Positions 12,501 to 27,500 of a DNA stretch of 64,000 bases are shown one piece after another. The stretch comes from Tubiluchus corallicola. Lineage: Eukaryota; Priapulida; Priapulimorpha; Priapulimorphida; Tubiluchidae. The DNA is taken from the NCBI GenBank assembly GCA_030141605.1, contig JAQGDQ010000032.1, positions 882,056 through 946,055 on the forward strand. The letters run 5' to 3'. The position numbers and the translations under genes are program-made. Below the pieces are notes generated by a model that saw only the letters and a program-made list of their open reading frames with translations, ran no database searches and was not told the origin of the DNA. The stretch's first letter is position 1. Every line of letters begins with the position of its first letter.

Positions 12501-15500
12501 GATTGACGATGGACATTTTTTTCAGTTTCTAGACCCATTCTGCACCAAGTATTCTCAGAACAGACCACCCAACAAGGTTCCTCCATATCGTTGGAATGCA
12601 CAGCATCCGGTAGCCCCGTTCCTGATATCGCATGGACACTAGATGACCATCCAATGCCGCCTTACAAAAGATTCACAGTGGAAACCATCATGACGACCAT
12701 TGGTGACGTCACTGGCAGAGTCAATATCTCGAACGTGAGAATAGAAGATGGTGGTTTATACGTATGTGAAACAAGAAATGAACATGGTTCTGCAAAACAT
12801 ACTGCCAGATTAAATGTAATAGGTAAAGCCTGCCTTAAGTTAAAAAAGCTTGTAAATGATGGACATAGTACTGTTTCAACCGTATTCGTATATTTCTCCG
12901 TGGAACAAACAAGTTTTTCGAACTCGTTGCTTCTGGATAATTCCAGTTCAAAAAAGGGAACCATCACTGAGAATCTGTGTCCTTTTGTTTGACGAATAAA
13001 TTATAAAAAAACATTGAAGGTGTAACAAATTATATATTCATAAACGAGGAACTGTTGCGTATTGACCAGCTTTTGATAAAATAATTAATGTAATTACTGG
13101 TAATTAATGGGTGTATCACGCTAAAAAGTTTCAATTTAACATTGTGCAGGTGTTCCATTCATCAAGTTGCTAGATAACGTTACAGCCGTAGCAAACAAAG
13201 ATCTCAAAGTCAAGTGCTACGTTTCTGGTTATCCCATCGAATCCATTACTTGGGAACAAGGTGAGGCTATGAGTAATCCAATTGTGAATAACAATTAAAC
13301 AGATAGACTAATGTACTGTCGTGGTAATCAAGTAAGAAAAAACCTTGATCCAGACTTCTACCTTTTGGTCAAAAACGACTAATATGTTTGATTGACTTTG
13401 GTAAGCGTTGCAAACGCAAACATTCTTTATGTTTTCTTGCGTCTTTTCTTGCAGATGGTCTAAAGCTTCCATTAAACCATCGTCAGCGTGTTGATAAAGA
13501 TGGCACATTGTACATACAAAATGTACAAAGAAGTCAGGACGCTGGAATGTATACCTGTATAGCCAGAAACAGCCAAGGTCAAGGAATGAGACGTAACACT
13601 TTCATCACTGTTCAAGGTATAGGTTTGTGCTAAATGAGACCTAGGGTTCATAAAAAGTGGTGATGCTTATTCAAGATTCAACTGTTCTTTGTTTTGCCAT
13701 TATAACTTGTAATAATATTAACTTAAGAAAAATTACAGAGTTCTTACTCGAACGCTGATAACAAAATTGCTGACGATGAAGGTTCTTGTGATGATGATGT
13801 TGAGGATTATAAAGACGATAGGATGAAGCTGATTATATTGGCCAAGATGACGATAGCGGCAAAATTTTGGCCACAATTGGTGGCGATGATTTTTTTTTAT
13901 TTGGTGACAATGATATAATTATGATGAATAATCACATCGAAGAACAAGAAAAAAGAAAAACATGGACCTAGTGCTGATGATGGTGATGATAATGATGATT
14001 GATGATAATAGTGTTGAAAAGAAGAGAGCGGGTGAAAATAAAAAAAGAAAAAGAAGAGAAGGAGAAAGAGGAATAATAAGGACAACAATGCTTAGGATAA
14101 CCTCAATGTCAGTGGTTTACACCTGTACCAAAACGGAATACACTGTCTAATAATGAAATACTAACTGGCTAAACTGCTATATGAATGTAATTGATTTCGA
14201 ACTTACGAATATACACAATCCAGGCAATTTTTCTGCATGCCAATCAAAAATTATTTAAGTTAATAAACTGTGCTTTGTGGTTTATTATTAATAAACCAAC
14301 TGAAAACTATTGTTAAATAAAATATTTCTCAATTTTCTGCGAAATGAGCCAATTTTATAACAAAGTCCCAGGGTTTACTTCTCACCCAAACTGATGTTAT
14401 CTGTTTTAAGAGCACTTTGGGAAATCAGACGAACTGTGTGTAAAACCCTATTTACTGGAATGGCAATTGTCAGCGAAGTATAGCTGGTAAGCTAAAAACT
14501 GAAAGAAATTTAATGAATTTGTACGAATTCAATGTTTACAATTGTTTGTTCTTTTATTCTAGACAATATCAAAAGTATAAAAAAATGATCTCCATAAAGG
14601 TAGAGTACAGTTTAAGAAAAAATTGTACGAAAGTCATTTACAAGAAAAAGAAACAGCATAGGGCCCAGCACAGCGTCTTGTTGGAACTTCAGGAAAACAC
14701 TAATTGAATATAGGGCTTGCAAATTCTCAAACCATCAAAAGTCATTTCGAGTTGACTATACAGCTCAGATTCGTATCAGTTTGCTCAAACGAAAACTTAG
14801 CATTCATTAAACGCGCACATCTTTTTTCGGAGCAAAAATGAGCAGCCCAATTTATAATATTCATTTTCCTTATAAATATTAGGCCGTAGGGCTTGGCAAA
14901 CATTTCACATCATTCTGCGGATTATAACTGCCGTCTACAACTGTGCATGAATTTTAAACATGGCACACTGTCATCGTAGGCTTCCTATATTGCGCTTTCA
15001 ATTGTGGAAACAAAATAGGAGATCAGCAGCCGAAACCTGAAAACCCAAATAGACTTCCACTTGATGACTCCGCTTGTTATTTTTTGTGTGCGTTATTGTA
15101 TTATTGTTTCATATTAGGAAATCAATACAGTTATTATTCGGACCGTCTGAAGCTGCTAAGGAATTTTGCACACATGTAATCAAGTATTTTTCACGTTTTT
15201 ATTTTTTCCTGTGAAACACATTCCACGCTGTTACAGGGCTACCTACATGTAGCTCTTTTGTCTAGGTTGATGGATTTAGTAAAAGGTGCAAGATCGTGCG
15301 CAGCTACAGAAAGTGGCCTTGAAGAACGAAAACTTAATTAACACATTTTAAAAGTGCAATAAATTTAATTAGTTTGTTGTTTTAACAGCCATTTCACTGA
15401 GTTGCTACTTGTCAATCGCGTACAAGAAAATTGCGTTTCCTTTATCTTATTGAGATTGACAAAATGAGAACGGCTACACGTAGTAATTGAAAAATGACTT

Positions 15501-18500
15501 GTATTAGTTACATGCACAGATCATTAAAATTAGAACGGCTGTTTATTAATACATGTTTTTGTTAATTGTTTTACTTAGTGCATGTATAAGCCTATATTTG
15601 TTCACTCTTATAGTCACAGAAAATATCTCGAAAGGCTGCTGCTGTATTAAAGTGATTTATTTCTCGCATCGGCCAACATTTCAATTAAAAGTTACTTAAA
15701 ATAGTCTAAACCTATATCATCGACATTTATTAAACAGATGTGTAGAAATTAATAATTGCAAACTTTTAAATTTTCTTTTTCATTCTTCGCTTTAACATAC
15801 TTATCAAGCTAGAAGAGAATCTTTCATCTTTCCAGCTCTATCATGTTATGTTTTTTCTTTTCAAGTGCCTCCGAAAATCGATCCATTTGAATTTCCGAAA
15901 CTTCATCCTGGAGAACGAACCCGCATCAACTGCGTGGTATCCAGTGGTGATTTACCTATTACCATAAGGTAAAATAAATTTGGTTTTATGTTATAATTAT
16001 GTGTGCCTAATTACACAATTGTATATAATTTTGAAAATAACTATTATAGAATATAGCTCGTTTACAAAGTTGCTCAATCAGTATGGTATTCAACTCTCAA
16101 TAACAGGACTTACTTACTTGTTTTGTTGATTATTGCGACAGGACTGGTACCTAAATCATTCTCAATGTTACTAAACGGCAGCTGTAACATGGCACATTTT
16201 TAATAAATGAGTCAAATAGTCGAAGGCTGTATAGGCAAGTGAATAAGCGTATTTACTAACGGTCATCTTTCTATTTATTAACCAGGCTCTGCGTTGCTTA
16301 AGTTTGATCTATAAGCACACACTGTGACCACTCAGCTAAAACCTTAGATATTTCATAATTAGCAAGTTGGGCTCTATAGTTAATCCGATTTTCCTATTAG
16401 TGCCTGTGAAAAAAGGGGAGACAATCCTTGTTGCAAGTAAAGCAAGTCTTTGTATATCAGGTTTGCCGTACGTACAACAAACGACCTCTCACATACGTTA
16501 CACGCTAGGTAAACGTATTGTAGCATTTTTTTAAATATTTTAATATCTTTTATAGAATTGAACATTTATGGAAAGTATTTGTACTTATTAAAATATTTAT
16601 TTCACGCAGTTGGGTTAAGAATGGTAAACCCATACCACCTGGATTAGGTATCATAACCAGAGGTGATGAATTCTCCAGCTCATTAAGCATCAGTGATATA
16701 AATCCGCGCCATGATGGTGATTATACCTGCATAGCTCAGAATGCTGCTGCTTCCGCTAATTACACTGCACACCTGGCTGTAGACGGTATGAACTTATAAG
16801 CATTTAACTACTATTACACTACGGGAAAAGTTAATTAATCTTTAGCTGAATGTAACGTTTCATTTTACAGATTTCTTGTAAAATATTTTTCAAAATAAAA
16901 ACAGGTCTCTGGAACTGCAGCAGCCATCCTACCTAGTCTGCTAAGGTAAAGCAATCCTCGCATTTACCTATGAAGTTCCATTTTAAAGATTTAAGTCGAT
17001 TTTCGTCAATGCAAACATTTTTCAGTGCCTCCATCATGGAGCGTTGAACCTCAGGACATAGCTGTGGTGGTTGGAGAATCAGTTTCCATGGATTGTATAG
17101 CAAGTGGAGTCCCAACACCAACAGTATTGTGGAGAAAATCCCTTGGTATTATATCATTATCCATTGTACAATTAAATTGTGTTATTCTGCATAATAGGCA
17201 ATGTTTAATTGCTTTAAAATGTAATTACACTAATGAAATAGTTAGGAGATCGCTTTGAGAGGTTCATTCAAAAGAGATTATAAAAATCAATCATTATAAA
17301 AATCAATCAATAAGCGATTACAAAAATAACCAGGTGACAGCTAAACTGATTCAATAAACCACCCCAAATGCCAATCAGCCAAGCTATCCTGTTACTCCCC
17401 AACCTATTACAACATCATTCGTCGAACTGCCCAGTCATTCAATGTTCCAACCACCCATAGCCAATCATCATCATGTGGCTGATCAACTGAACTAAACCAA
17501 TGCGCTGACTATGTATCTGGCAGCAAGTCAGCAACACACCTATACAACCGCAAAAACATCAATCGAGTCATACAATCTCTTACCCAACTATGTAACCAAC
17601 CGACCGACCGGCCAACCATGAAACCAACTAACTAAAGTTACTGAACAACAAAGTAGCCAACCAACTAAATTATAAACAGCTTTTATATTTTTTGCGCATT
17701 TTAGATTCCGAACTAGGAAACTACGTAAATTTGACAGAAAGGGGAAGTGGTACTTACGTGTTGTCAAATGGAACACTAGTGATAGACACAGCAACAGAAG
17801 ATGCTCATGGTTACTACCTGTGTCACGTCAGTAATGGCGTTAAACCAGATCTGAGCAAGCTCATCTTTCTTACTGTGCACGGTAAGTGGTAATCCAAAAG
17901 GTTGGTCTTTCGTGTAACAGAATAATTGTCAGAAACAATTTAACTACTAGGAGGACAGGTAGATATTAGGTAACCTTGGGGCCTTGTTCAGTATGGTGCC
18001 TTATACACTATTAGAATGGCACCTAGGAATAAAAGACCAAAGTCACAAATTAATGATGAATTTAAATTTTGAAGTTTACTAACATGAAAATGCACAAGGC
18101 AGGTGATTCAGATTCACGGTTTATATTCTACTGAGATTTGACGTAGATAAATGACAAATTAAAAAAGACTGATTACATCAACGCAAAAACTGATTAGTAC
18201 TTAATGAGATGCCTAACATGCTGTTCGTTAGTTCTATTTGCTAGTGTCTACAATCAAAGTAATGCAACTGTTTACACTGGTCTCTTTCAGGCACGTTCTT
18301 TACATTTTCCTTAAATCATTTCGCGTGAACAAAATGCTCAGTAAGCTTACATCATCAGATTGTGCATGTAAGTAACGTTGTTGCCTGTAAGAGTCGTAAA
18401 TGAAGCAATAATTTAATGTAATTAGGAACGGTAACAAAATCAGGAATAGGTTTGACAGACAAAGGCAATCAGTAATAATTACAGTAAATTGGAGTTTAAT

Positions 18501-21500
18501 TATCTTGGCAATAATTTACAGTTTCTGCACACTTCTTGGATTCGAGCAGGCAAGATACAGCCATCAAGGATGAAGAAGTGTCCATAGAATGTGCGGCTAG
18601 GGGTGATAAACCCATGGGGATGATTTGGATTATTGGCGGAACTAGACTGAAGAATATTCATGATAATAGGTTGGTATACTTTGTGGCGTCTTCGATTTTA
18701 GTACAAAGGGTTCGATACTGATATTTCAAATGAAATATTTCAAATGTGAGACAGTGAAGATATATTGGTGTAACACAGGTGAAAATGGGAATTCCATTAA
18801 AACGTGACACAATGAGAATCCAAGTGATACTGGTCTAATGCACTGAAATGTGATTTTGGTTACTGATAAGTGTTATGTGTTGTAATGTAAAGATCTATGC
18901 CTATAGTTGATTCACTTGAATAGCCAAGATACTTGGATATCCTAAGCCATATTTAAATGTTCCTTGCTGCAAAAAAATTGTTAACATTTTCAATTTATTT
19001 TCCTAGCAAATTTTAAAGATAATAAAATCAGACACAGAATATAAGGAAAACTATGATACGCTACTTGTCCTTGCTGCTAACCATTTTCTGCATATTGCAA
19101 TCAGTGCTGGTTACAACTATCCACAGGACTATCATGCACTTACCTATAGAAATATACTAGTGTGATTTCGTAAGACAATAAAAAATAACTTCTTTATAAA
19201 GAATATCAAAAGAGGATTTCCCACTGGAGGATGGCATGGGATCTCGCTTGACTATTAACAAAGTAAAACGTTCAGATAGCGATGGCTACACGTGCATCGC
19301 TACCAATGCTTATGGGCATGACAGCATGACTATTAACCTTAAAATAATGGGTAAGTTGCACTTACTTTTTTGTAGTTTTGCGAAATGCATTAGTTTTAAT
19401 ACGGACGAGTGTGATGAGAAAGACTTGGCACATGCTTTAATGGACAGAATTACAACTGCAAAACCAAAAAAGCAGAAAGTGAAAAAAATCAACGTTTTAT
19501 TTCTGTAAAATGCTTAAATTCGTGTGGGTTACCAACGCTTTATACTTTCTTATGTTAATATAAAACACTGTGTGTTTAGAAGCAAAGAAAATACAAAAGT
19601 ATTTACATTTACATTGCAGAAAAACCAGAAGCACCCAATAATGTCCAAGTAAATGGGTACAGCAGCAGGACAGTTCAACTGTCGTGGGATATTCCCTATG
19701 ACGGGAACAGTCCAATAACGAAATATAAAGTAGAATATTTGAACAAAACGGGTAAGCTGTTTAACACTATGTATGTTTGAGGTTTTGGTTCGATATTATA
19801 CTTCCTATATTTCTCTATAGTAGTACAATAGGGCTATCATAAATTATCTATAAAATGAATGGTATTTATTCTCTTTTGAAACTTTGCATGACGGCAATAA
19901 TGTATTGTGGTTTGCTTTAGCACCATATGATAAAGCCATACGCTTTAACACCTTGAAACCTTTAGTGATAATATGTTATTCTGGTTTAGGGCCTTGGCAA
20001 GGGCATTTGTCTTCAGCTTGGCTCAACTCCAATATAACCGTAAAGACCATTTCAGATCTTCTACCTTCCTTTACTTATCAATTCAGAATCTATGCTTATA
20101 ATGCACTGGGCCAAAGTGAACCAAGCGAAACTGTGGCAGTCACTACGGAGGACGAAGGTTAGAAATTATTAGACTTGATAACAATTTTGAACGATTGCCT
20201 TTTTGCCATTCGATTGTGCTACAGATCTAGACATCTTTCAGGTAACAGGTAAGATTAGAGTATCCAGTCAAGGCTTTTTGAATACAATTGTCAGTCAGTA
20301 ACTTTGCAATCATTTACCCGATTCTGACAAAACATAAACAGCACCAGTAATAATAATGCACAATTTTGTTGTTGTTGTTTCAGTTCCAGCAGGATCACCC
20401 ACTGATATTGAAGCTGGAGCAACAAGCTCACAGACAATTCTAGTCTCTTGGATGGTAAAATATTTAATACTACAATTCACTTGATTTCAATGAAAACACT
20501 TTAAGTGAAAAACAAAACTTAGTGAATCATGCATTTAATATGCATTTTGGACTGAATTACTTTTTGATAATGTAAAAATTGTCAAAATACAAATTACGTA
20601 ATGCAAGTTTATGTAAACGATTTACGTAAGTGATAATGCGCACTTAACTTGTCAAAAAAGTGGCAAGAATCCTATGTAGTCGTAAATTTTAAATCTCACT
20701 TTCCCAAGCAACTTAACAGATACATGTCATACATGTTTATGTTAGTCTTTCACATTAATTTGCTATTAATTTTATAATATTACAATATTAACAAAAATTC
20801 TGTCATTTTACAAATTTCCTTTAACGGCTTATATTTACACATATGCCAGACTTGGGTAAAATTACTGTTACTGTTTTAATTTTAGCCGCCTAACAAAAAT
20901 CTTCAGAATGGAAAACTTCAAGGATACTATGTGGGATACAAAATCTACAATAGTTCATCTCCTTACCTCTACCACACAGTGCCAATAAATGACCTTCGTC
21001 AGCATGCTCTCACAAACCTGAACAAATTCACTAGCTACAGTATTGTGGTGCAAGCTTTTAATCGACGTGGTGCTGGACCTCGTAGCAAGGAAGTCGTTGT
21101 AAGGACTCTTGAAGATGGTAAGAACTGGTAGATACGAAGCAAGCAAGTAAGCAAACAAGTAAACTAAAAGTACATTAACAAGTTTTTTCTAACGATTTTT
21201 GGCAGCTCTTCCAAAAGAACTGTATGCATCACAGTTGACACAACATTTTCAATAATTATATTTGGATCAGCTATAACACTCTTCATATTTCAGTACCTAG
21301 CAGTCCGCCTCAAGGAGTCCAGACAACAGTTTTATCCGCTATGAGTATAAACGTAGTTTGGCTACCCCCATCATTTGAAAATCTTCATGGAATCTTGCAG
21401 GGATATAAAGTTTTGTATGTTCCAGTACGTGATGATGACTGTAAGTATATAAATATTCGGTACAAGCTCCAATAGTAATTAAGCAAGTTAATACGTTTGC

Positions 21501-24500
21501 CCACAGTAAGAATAATGCATAAAATGATTCCTAAAATTTGTCTAAAGTTGCATACGGACTACAGAATCTATAGATGCTTGAAAAGTACTTAAGATTCGAT
21601 GTTTTTGATGATTTGCTTACGACCGCTTCTTTGTCAAAAAGTCAGTCAACTTTTATTACAGATGTTGCAGAGGAGCGAGAAAAGTCTACAACTGGTTTAA
21701 CGGCTACCCTGTACGGACTAGAGAAATACACTAATTATAGTATACAGGTGCTTGCGTACACAAGAATGGGAGATGGGATCAAGAGTGCCCCAGTCTACAA
21801 AAGAACATTCCAAGATGGTACGAATGAGTGTTCTTTTAAAAAATTTCTCAGCTCGGCGCATCATAATGCAAGTCAACACTGAAAACTACATTCACTTGAA
21901 AATCAATGCGCTAAGTCACAACTTGAGTTTGATATTTGAAGTTCAATGTCGTATTAATTGCCTGTATATAAATTTGCAAAATAAGCATGTGTATAGTGCG
22001 TAATGCATATGTGAATTCTTACTGCAGTTCCAGGTCAACCTGCTGACGTCAAAGCATTAGCAGCTTCACCTCACAGTGTGGTCATAACATGGAGGAAGCC
22101 ACTGCATCCCAATGGAATCATTAACAAATACTTTATATACGTTAAACACAATGATCGTGATGGAAAGGAGGTAGGCTTAATCTTATCACACAGTCTAGCA
22201 TAAGAATCAATCGCTGCAAGTTCCATAATTATCATCTGAACTTATAACTGTGGTTATCAAAACCCCCACGCCCCCCCCCCAAGGTAAGGCAGTTCATAAT
22301 TCATGTTCAGAATTGATTTGTAAATTTAGCTGCACAAATCGCTCAATATGCTGATTGTTGGATTTAGCTTACATTTTATGATAAAGTAATTTTATTTTGG
22401 TTTGTTGTTAGAAGAAGCGCTCCCATGGTTTCAAAAATCGCAAACTGGTGAGCATTATAATAATGACGTGAATGATGTCTGTTTATAATTTTTCATTAAT
22501 TTTGCCGATGCATGATTAATATTTAAGCTGTAGCTACCTTTGCACCCTAGGCCTCTACCACACAAAAATTATACTTATATATATTGATGGCGCTTCATTC
22601 TTGCACTTATAATTTAATTTTGTAATCGTATAATTTATTATCAATAAGTTTAAGCTTTTGTATCGCTCCCGTTATGCACACTTTGCCATTTTAGTATTAT
22701 AAGTTGACATTCGTGTATAACATGGCAGCCTACAATGCATGCTAATTTGATATAATGATAATTTTGCATGTTTTTGCATGATGCAGAACATGATATGATC
22801 ACGTGATCCAATTTTGCTCCATTGCATTAACCTGGATGCCCATTTCAAAATAAATCAGGATAATTAAAATTGATTTTTGTCTTCTTCATTAATTGATTTG
22901 CATTTTAACTTCATTAAGATAATGTAGGAAAGAATTTTCAGCAAACTAGAAGGTAATTGATCAACTTTAGCAAAAATTTTACTGTGTTTTAATTAAGATC
23001 TGCGTGACATTCTCTTCTAAAAATAAACGTTGTATATGCGGTATTTCAAAAATGTTTTACAGATGTCATTTTAAAAATTCCGTGGTGCTTTAACACTTGG
23101 ATGCGAAATACGCATTTGAAAAACAACATTTTGCATTCTAGAAAAGAGAAAAGATTGATGTCAGTTCGAGTCAGCTTTCATACGAAGTGCATGATCTTAG
23201 AGAGAATCAGGAATACACGTTTTGGGTTTCTGCTGTCACTTTAGTTGGAGAAGGCGAAAAAACAAGACCAATTACTCAGTCGCCTAGCAAAAAAAGTAAC
23301 TTTAACTTCTTTTTTCATATTAGTTACTTTAAATTTTATTTACTGATACAGCTGAAACAAAATGAATGCGTTTTAAAATTATTACTACCGAAAAGATGTA
23401 ACATAGAACAAGTATCAGACAGGAATTACCACCATGTAAACTTATCTGAACGTCAAGCACTAAACAATTGCATCATGCTGTGATAAGTTTTTCAATTAAA
23501 CAGCGAGAGTATGACTTCCATTATTCATTAATGGGGGTGCGTACTAACATCTTAAACTCTTTAAAATTCACACGTACTTTCAAAAATCTCGCCAAACGCC
23601 AATTTGCAGTTTTTTGCTCCCAAAAAATGGCAACTGTTCCCAAATGCTACCATAATAAGACCCGCCTTCAAAATTTAACGAAAGTTGCTTCAAAATCTAA
23701 TTTACTTTTATCTGACGTAGTTGCAGCCCGCATCGCTTCGTTTAACGAGCAAATTGTTGTAAAATGGAAAGATGAAGTCGTTCTACCTTGCTTACCAGTA
23801 GGACGTCCCGATCCTCAGATGGAATGGAGATACAAGTAAGTTTTAATTCTGGGAAGTTGTCTGAAAATCTAATTGAAATGTCCGCTGTCATTTACATTTT
23901 TTCAAAGTTTTCTATAATAGTAACTGGTCATATTTGTTAGTTGAGTTATTCAAAGTCTTTGAGGCACATTTTACGTCGCATATTTCACTTCCTCCGACAA
24001 GAAAAGCTTAACGAATATTCCTAATATTAAGGAAGAGAATGAAACAAAGGTATTCTCTTACTTTCAGTGAAGTGACGCCATTGTCTGCCTGCCTGCCTTC
24101 TCAACCTAGACGTATTTCGGCTTGCTCTCGTGCATGTCGTAGTCAAAGCATACAACTACATAGCCATAGCCATATTCTTGTTGCTTAAACTTTTTATCAA
24201 TTTTAGAGTAACGCCAATAAGTTAGTCGAGCAGCCATATACTTGACAGTCTAAATACATTCTCGTTTTCTGAATCTTTAAGTGGTGACTTCTTATGCACA
24301 CTGTGCACTTCCTTTTTACTCAGCCTCTTTCCTGACTGGCCAACTACCCGACTTGAAGTGATTTCTCAAATTGAAAGCTTTTGTTCCATGTGTTTTTACA
24401 ATTCATTGTTTAATCACCATCTTTGTGGTGGCCATGATGTTCACTCGATTAAAATCTTAGTTTTGAAAAAATTGAATCTAGAAAACTCTTCTATATTTAT

Positions 24501-27500
24501 ATCAAATCTAAACCTAAATTTTCACTACCTGTTTATTTCAGCGGTGATGTAATTCAGTCATCGTCGGCTGTGCGAATTCTACATAATGGCTCCCTATACA
24601 TACGACAGGTGGAAACCAGAAATGCTGGTAATTACACATGCCGAGTTGTCAACGTCTATGGAGCTGACGAAATATCCCACGTGCTAATTATTCAAGGTAA
24701 GCACCTGCATACAGAAGCTTTTACAGTGTCGCTGCGCCATAGACTTACTTTTTGTCAGCATCTTCATTCTGTTGGCAACAAGATCAAAACGATGGGGACA
24801 TCATCATTGTCTCCATTTATTTCTTAAATTTGTACTACTAGTCACATCGTCAGTGTGCCATCATCATCATCATCACCATCACATCACCGTCATCATCATC
24901 ATCATCATCATCATCGTCGTCGTCGTCGTCATCATCATTGTCATCGCCATTTTGGCATTGTTGCCATAATCACCGTTATTGTTATCGTCAGTGTCACCAG
25001 GATTGTGGATCATCGTAATGATTGTACTCGCCACAGTCATTGCCGTCGTCACCATCAGCATCCACACCACCTGCACCATTGACGTCTAACATAATGTCAA
25101 TCATTTTCGTTGACTGCCCAATCAGCGTGCAAGTTATTTCACACCCCTGATGAGCTTAATGAAGGTAGGTACGTTCGGGACATTTAGCTACAGCTCCGTC
25201 TAACACTGTTATGAAAAATACTCAAATTTTCAGTAATTAGCGAGATAAATATTGGCCTACTTCTAGATTTTGTTATTGTCAATTGAAATTGCAAGTGAAT
25301 TAGTGGAAATATATAGTCTAGTTTCGTTTATAGGAAGAAATGCACAACGCTTACGTCTATGAGTTGCTGATTAAACTATTTTGCAATCAAGAAAATACGC
25401 AGTTTAGTTTATGGCTTTGCAAGTTAGATAAAAACAGCTATGTGATTAACTTTGAATAAGGACAAAACAAAATGTTTTCTTTTTTGGCCAGTTTTTATAA
25501 ACCTCAATGAGATCTTCACAATCAAAATGAATTCAAATGTGGTCAAAACTCATATTATACATCAATGTAATATTAGTTAATTTTACGCTATTTTTATGGT
25601 TATAATCGTGGTTAAAAGATGGTTTTTTGGGCTTATGTAACTCGGGTATTCAATATAAGGGTCATCTATGGAAAAGGACAATCAAATTTAGTCCATTTCC
25701 GTTACCTGACAAACAGAAAAATGCAAAAACTGAATAAATCTTGCAGACGAGCACATGATCAGTTACTATAGAAAAATACATCGCTGGCATGAAGTTCGTA
25801 TGTTTAAAGGCAAGAGAGACTTAACATTTTTGTTGCTCATTTATTGTAAAGCAAGTTTCTGTATTATAATGTCTCTGTACTTTGTAGTGCTTTGAAACTT
25901 CGCCTCTACATTCTGTTTAAATTTGAAAAGTCATTTTTGGCTACTTGAAGTGTTAATTTCGTGTAAAAATGGCTGCTGCTCTGCAAATTCGAGCTTATGA
26001 AAAAGTGCAATCAGTTTATCTGCTGGTTAGAGACATTAGCTGTGACTGTCGTGTTGTTTAGTTTAGTTTAGTTTAGTTTAGTTTAGTTTAGTTTAGTTTA
26101 GTTTAGTTTAGTTTAGTTTAGTTTAGTTTAGTTTAGTTTAGCTTAGTTTAGTTTAGCTTAGTTTAGCTTAGTTTAGTTTAGCTTAGCTTAGTTTAGCTTA
26201 GCTTAGCTTAGCTTAGCTTAGCTTATCTTAGCTTAGCTTAGTTTAGCTTAGCTTAGTTTAGTTTAGACAGTTGTTGTCCAGCGTGAGCTGTTGTCCTGAA
26301 TGCCGCTGAGCGTGCTTACGTTACAGCGGAGGCGGAGCAATAGACCAATATGTTTGACGTCAATTATGTGCTATCGTTTTCATCACCACTGTCCTCATCA
26401 ACTTTTAGATTTTGACACCTTTTTAACATTGTAACAAGGAATCATTGTAATTAATTTCATGATTTTTTATAATTTCTAAAAGTCAAGAGATCCTGCGACG
26501 TCTAAGTAAATATAACTGTCATATTAATTTAGTTGCCATTAATGACCATATTACTTACATTTTAAGTTATTGTAGTTTAACAATTACTCTCCTTGATTTT
26601 ATTCTATCCCAGTATCAAGTGGCTCTGTATGTAAGTAGGAGATGGATACCATTAGTGCATATTAGCTGTAGGTCTAATATCTCTTGTATCGTGGATAGAC
26701 ATTCTCATACTTAAGGCGTGTTCAGACTAGTGGTTTTCTGTAGCGAGTTTTCCCTCTGACAGCAATCTCGCAGCAGTGCATTGTTGTTGCTTTACAGTTG
26801 GCGAGTTATTGCAAACTCTCCGACAGTTGCTGCGAGTTGATTTCCTGCGAGTTGCCGTCTAGTGTGAATGCCTCGGCGAGTTACTCTCGACACTAGTCTT
26901 GTCGCTGAACGCAGTGAGTGTCAGCTCGGAGAGTAATTCGCAGCAAGTTTTACTCTGTAGCTTGTGAGTTACTTGGCAAGCCACTCAGCGAGAAAATTCC
27001 CTAGTCTGAACGCGCCGTTGGTATTTGTAAATCTTTCAATTGTTGGTTAGCTATACTACATCATGTGCCTGTGTATCTCAAGCTTGTATATGCACTGCCA
27101 AACTCTATACTGTTCTGAACTTCACACTTAGCAAACGTGACTATAGTGTTGTTATACTTCTCTCGTGTTGAAATACAGCATGCTTGATGCATGTAATGTT
27201 ATAGTGCAAAATGCCTTAAAAATATGCCTCCTCGCAATTTAAAATAGAAAATGAAAAAAATCTTGAACTCAATTAAAATAAAACATTCAGTAGTATAGAT
27301 TAATAACGTCTATGTCATTTATGTAAATTATAAATGTACTAACAAAACAGCAAAGATGAAGAAAAGGAAAATAGCAATTGTTATCTACATAGGTTAAGGT
27401 GTGTGTGTGTGTTTTTATCGCAGAGAAGAGCCTGGGTTTCGTTCAAAGCGTGTGTGTGATGTGATTGCCTGTTTTTTGTTTCAGCTCCTCCATCAGCGCC

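Noticed and set aside
14368-14460. Possible short TIR element with AGGGTTT ends like the one at 10417
   Set aside because: Only about eight end bases match and there is no internal similarity, so this is not enough to call.
18522-18669. Alternative end of DSCAM exon 13 at 18669
   Set aside because: It leaves phase 2, which no available acceptor of the next exon can complete in frame.
26056-26265. GTTTA array as an internal telomere repeat
   Set aside because: The 5-base unit does not match TTAGGG or other known animal telomere units.
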